Below, piece after piece: positions 61,770 through 64,000 of a stretch of 64,000 nt of DNA. The DNA lies in NCBI RefSeq assembly GCF_019801215.1, contig NZ_JAHVJO010000003.1, forward strand, positions 372,001-436,000, read 5' to 3'. Source of the DNA: Fictibacillus nanhaiensis. Lineage in GTDB: Bacteria > Bacillota > Bacilli > Bacillales > Fictibacillaceae. The position numbers were made by a program, and so were the translations under genes. Position 1 is the first letter of the stretch. Every line of letters starts with the position of its first letter. The notes beneath the pieces are model-generated. The model saw only the letters and a list, made by a program, of their open reading frames with translations, did not search any database and had not been told where the DNA came from.

Positions 61770-61829
61770 CTACCCAAAAAGTGTATGATCCTTCCGTTCT
61801 AGCCACACTTCAAACACTCCAATTTTCAT
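61770..61829 (-). CDS. 19-residue small ORF between the leader terminator and bmrC
   Basis: ATG 61829 with a perfect AAGGAGG 8 nt upstream encodes MKIGVFEVWLERKDHTLFG, ending 54 nt before bmrC. The ribosome-binding site is better than that of bmrC. It lies after the leader terminator, so it would be translated only on readthrough. It may be a second regulatory peptide or a real microprotein. Confidence 0.5.
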   Translation of the reverse strand: MKIGVFEVWLERKDHTLFG

Positions 61830-61892
61830 TTCGTTTCCTCCTTGAATTTGTTTTTATATTGCAAAAGAAGAATAATAGCCTCTTCGTGCAAA

Positions 61893-61933
61893 CGAAAAAA
61901 TAAAAAAGCATACCACTCGAAGGCGATATGCTT
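61893..61933 (-). terminator. Attenuator terminator of the bmrCD-like operon
   Basis: 11-nt arms AAGCATACCAC/GCGATATGCTT (61906-61916, 61923-61933; two wobble pairs on the minus strand), with TTTTTTATTTTTT after it. Lies about 90 nt after the leader ORF and 180 nt before bmrC. Confidence 0.88.
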
Positions 61934-62023
61934 AATAAACACAAAAAAAACACACGTCACGACTGGAGGTGACCTGCGTACAAATAGGTATGTAAGAAAG
62001 GATAAATAAAGAAAGGAATCCCC

Positions 62024-62122
62024 TTACTTCATCTTTTCAGGCAGGTCATGATATGAAATTGTATTGTATGCTAGCATGACAATAGAACATTCAATATGCG
62101 TTGAAACCGTAACTTTTACCAT
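62024..62122 (-). CDS. BmrB-like leader peptide
   Basis: 32 codons, ATG 62122 with GGAAAGGATGG upstream. It begins MVKVTVSTHIECS and ends HDLPEKMK. It occupies the place of bmrB (yheJ), whose translation controls bmrCD by ribosome-mediated attenuation in B. subtilis. Its codons around D26-L27-P28 (62048-62041, TGACCTGC) pair perfectly with 61977-61970. That arm also competes with a GTCAC/GTGAC hairpin (61956-61960, 61969-61973). Confidence 0.7.
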   Translation of the reverse strand: MVKVTVSTHIECSIVMLAYNTISYHDLPEKMK

Positions 62123-62167
62123 GACACAACCATCCTTTCCATAATTTTGTAGTTTGTAACTTTGGTA

Positions 62168-62197
62168 ATCTTAACACTATTCTAATTACTATGTCAA
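62168..62197 (-). promoter_or_regulatory. SigA promoter of the bmrB-like leader
   Basis: TTGACA (62197-62192, perfect), 18 nt spacer, TAAGAT (62173-62168), 46 nt before the leader ATG. Between it and the VOC gene (62198-62334) I see nothing else. Confidence 0.72.
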
Positions 62198-62334
62198 TTC
62201 CTTTTAGATATGCAAAATAAAACTTTTACAATTCTAAACTATGACGTTTTCATCGTAATGGTGTGTCCATTTATTCAGTTGTCTGAAAAAAGATATTCGA
62301 CCAAAATATGCAAATCCGATCGAGCTGGTTTATG

Positions 62335-62703
62335 TTACTTAGCCTCAGGATCATCATGCATAATACCAAAAAGACCATCCACTGGATCTTTGCAATACGC
62401 CAGATACCCGACACCAGGAATCGCCATTTTAGGGACAACTACGATACCGCCTGAATCTGTTACTTTATTTAGAAAATCGTCTACTGAATCCACTTTGATT
62501 GTGTTTGTCGTCCTCGAAACACCATCTGGAGAGCGCATGATGCCGCCATCAATTCCTGCTTCCCCCTCACCCGTTCGAACAAGAAAATACTCTTCTGGTC
62601 CATCCCACTTTGAAACTTGCCACCCAAATACGTCCTTGTAAAAGGCTGCCGCTTTATCCGGATCTGCCACTTGCAGTTCAAAATGTACCACTCTGTTCAT
62701 CAT
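62335..62703 (-). CDS. VOC (glyoxalase/bleomycin-resistance fold) protein
   Basis: 122 residues from ATG 62703 (AGAGGAAG upstream). VHFELQVADPDKAAAFYKDVFGW and GGIMRSP, YLAYCKDPVDGLFGIM fit a single VOC module pair with possible metal ligands His8 and Glu10. The function is not determined; relatives include putative hydrolases and resistance proteins. Single gene. Confidence 0.87.
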   Translation of the reverse strand: MMNRVVHFELQVADPDKAAAFYKDVFGWQVSKWDGPEEYFLVRTGEGEAGIDGGIMRSPDGVSRTTNTIKVDSVDDFLNKVTDSGGIVVVPKMAIPGVGYLAYCKDPVDGLFGIMHDDPEAK

Positions 62704-62841
62704 AATCTTCCTCTCAAATTTTATATAGAAACATATGTTCTCGTAATAAGTATTAGACATCCTTTTTCATATTCCTTTTAAGAAATGAAATTTTTTTATT
62801 AAAAAATAAAGAGGGTATGTCGAAAATTGGTTAAATGAAAA

Positions 62842-62915
62842 TTAACGTGGAATTAGTTTGATTTAACGTGGAAATAAATCATATAACGTGGAAATAAGAG
62901 AAATAACGTGGAATT
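62842..62915. repeat. 20/21-bp-period direct repeat, core TTAACGTGGAA(A/T)TA
   Basis: Four cores AACGTGGAA start at 62844, 62865, 62885 and 62905 (steps 21, 20, 20). The flanks are A/T-rich and variable. It lies between the ribH terminator and the VOC gene promoter region. Fourth locus of the phased-repeat class. Confidence 0.9.
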
Positions 62916-62949
62916 ACACGATACTCCACCTGAAAAACAGCTTCACCAC

Positions 62950-62983
62950 ATAAAGAAACCCCGTCACTCCAGGTAACGGGGTC
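62950..62983 (-). terminator. Terminator of ribH
   Basis: 10-nt arms ACCCCGTCAC/GTAACGGGGT, one mismatch or wobble (62958-62967, 62973-62982), with TTTCTTTAT on the minus strand. Confidence 0.85.
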
Positions 62984-62998
62984 TACTTTAATTTTATT

Positions 62999-63466
62999 TT
63001 AAGCAAACTGACGCGTTAAGTTAGCCATTTCAATTGCAGAAACAGCAGCTTCCCACCCTTTGTTGCCCGCTTTTGTTCCGGCACGTTCAATGGCTTGCTC
63101 GATAGAATCCACTGTTAGAACACCAAAGATCACCGGAACACCGCTCGTCATGGAAGCAGCAGCAACACCTTTAGCAGCTTCATTACACACATAATCAAAA
63201 TGTGGAGTCGATCCGCGAATAACCGCACCAAGTGTGATAACAGCGTCATAATTTCCGCTGTCAGCCATTTTCTTAGCGATTAACGGTATCTCAAAAGCTC
63301 CAGGAACCCATGCAATGTCTACATCGTCTTCTGACACACCGTGTCTTTTAAAAGCGTCCTCTGCACCAGATACTAATTTATCCGAAATAAAATCATTGAA
63401 ACGACCAGCAACGATTCCTATTTTTAAACCTGTACCAACTAAGTGTCCTTCAAATAACTTTGCCAT
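62999..63466 (-). CDS. ribH: 6,7-dimethyl-8-ribityllumazine synthase
   Basis: 155 residues. Joins the 5-amino-6-ribitylaminouracil and dihydroxybutanone phosphate precursors in riboflavin synthesis; forms the icosahedral cage in Bacillus. Seen: [51 protein letters not shown] and [33 protein letters not shown] precedes the ATG. Last gene of the riboflavin operon, 18 nt after ribBA. Confidence 0.97.
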   Translation of the reverse strand: MAKLFEGHLVGTGLKIGIVAGRFNDFISDKLVSGAEDAFKRHGVSEDDVDIAWVPGAFEIPLIAKKMADSGNYDAVITLGAVIRGSTPHFDYVCNEAAKGVAAASMTSGVPVIFGVLTVDSIEQAIERAGTKAGNKGWEAAVSAIEMANLTRQFA

Positions 63467-63484
63467 TTTATAGGTCCTCCCGTT

Positions 63485-64000
63485 TTAGAAATGAAGCATA
63501 TGCCCCAATTTGCTCTTTTTTGTTTTTAAATAGTCTTCATTGTTTTCATGATGAGGCATCTGTAAAGCCACACGTTCTGTTACTTCCAAGTCATAGCCCT
63601 TTAGTCCGGCAATTTTTCTTGGGTTGTTCGTTAGTAGTTTCATTTTACGAATCCCAAGCTCTTTTAGTATTTGTGCTCCAATTCCATAGTCACGAAGATC
63701 CGGTGCAAATCCTAGTTGCTCGTTGGCTTCCACCGTATCAAGACCCTCTTCTTGAAGCTTATAAGCTTTCATTTTATTAAGTAGTCCGATGCCTCTGCCT
63801 TCTTGTCTCATGTACAATAAAACACCGTTGCCTTCTTTTTCGATTTGCGCAAGGGCGGCATGAAGCTGTGGTCCACAATCACATCGGTTTGAACCAAATA
63901 CATCACCTGTCAGACATTCTGAATGAACGCGAACCAAAACAGGCTTATCGTTGCTGATTTCACCCTTTACAAGTGCCACATGTTCTTTGTTATCTAATAC
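63485..64000 (-). CDS. ribBA: RibBA, GTP cyclohydrolase II domain (partial)
   Basis: 172 codons of an ORF open to the right edge. GTP cyclohydrolase II motifs: [21 protein letters not shown] (three zinc cysteines), [45 protein letters not shown] and [17 protein letters not shown]. The upstream DHBP synthase half, expected in Bacillus RibBA, lies outside the window, so a stand-alone RibA cannot be ruled out. Co-directional with ribH. Confidence 0.93.
   Translation of the reverse strand, partial: VLDNKEHVALVKGEISNDKPVLVRVHSECLTGDVFGSNRCDCGPQLHAALAQIEKEGNGVLLYMRQEGRGIGLLNKMKAYKLQEEGLDTVEANEQLGFAPDLRDYGIGAQILKELGIRKMKLLTNNPRKIAGLKGYDLEVTERVALQMPHHENNEDYLKTKKSKLGHMLHF

Noticed and set aside
62210-62641. 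Plus-strand ORF of 143 codons over the VOC gene
   Set aside because: It is the reverse of the VOC coding region; the minus-strand product has clear VOC motifs and a ribosome-binding site.
63467-63484. FMN riboswitch
   Set aside because: Only 18 nt separate ribBA and ribH. Any riboswitch would precede the first rib gene, outside the window.

Overview
The window is ordinary low-GC Bacillaceae chromosome. Gene order follows the B. subtilis yhe-yha-ecs-hem-yhg region closely (seen here in reverse): ribBA-ribH, yheI/yheH (bmrCD), sspB-type SASP, yheB, yheA, yhaX, yhaQP, yhaO-yhaN, yhaM, yhaL, prsA, yhaI, hpr, yhaH, trpP, serC, hit, ecsA-ecsB-ecsC, hmoB (yhgC), pbpF, hemE-hemH-hemY, yhgD-like and the start of a probable yhgE. 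SASP, YjcZ, YhaL and KinB-like genes show a spore former. A Fictibacillus-like relative is my guess, not something the sequence proves. I saw no tRNA, rRNA, CRISPR array, phage or insertion sequence.

Layout. 1-5.6 kb: a probable yhgE start, a TetR regulator coupled to a KinB-like kinase, and the haem operon hemE-hemH-hemY, whose last two enzymes belong to the coproporphyrin-dependent route. 5.9-9.1 kb: a large secreted M36 metalloprotease. 9.3-19.8 kb: pbpF, hmoB plus a lipid kinase, a PAP2 phosphatase, ecsC/ecsB/ecsA with a berberine-bridge-type oxidase inserted between ecsC and ecsB, and a PCYCGC lipoprotein. 20-29 kb: hit, serC, trpP (with a clear TRAP-type leader), yhaH, hpr, yhaI, small sporulation peptides, prsA, yhaL and an efflux MFS gene. 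29-39 kb: yhaM, then one apparent operon yhaO-yhaN-cssR-like-cssS-like, and the yhaQP ABC exporter. 39-45.5 kb: GNAT, dhaS-like dehydrogenase, yhaX, yheA, yheB, a PP-loop ATPase and a polysaccharide deacetylase with an in-frame stop. 45.6-57.8 kb is the most species-specific part: PucR-type regulator, two orphan oligopeptide-type permeases, msmX, an amino-acid binding protein plus permease without an ATPase, SASP, ArsR regulator, aldehyde dehydrogenase, SDR, and a DUF2157/GDYXXLXY pair. 57.9-64 kb: the bmrCD-type multidrug exporter behind a leader-peptide attenuator, a VOC protein, ribH and a partial ribBA.

The most interesting material is between genes. (1) Four intergenic loci (9.2, 41.4, 49.9 and 62.9 kb) each carry a different 8-15 bp core repeated 3-5 times at a strict 20-21 bp spacing behind T-rich tracts. 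(2) Two different drug-efflux genes (MFS at 27.7-29.0 kb, bmrCD-like at 57.9-61.7 kb) have leader-peptide/terminator architectures typical of ribosome-mediated attenuation; the second also has an extra 19-codon ORF after the terminator. (3) trpP has six NAG triplets at 2-3 nt spacing over its Shine-Dalgarno sequence. (4) A short unit with a 10-bp hairpin, a possible 18-21 codon ORF and an 18-bp terminator lies upstream of hit.
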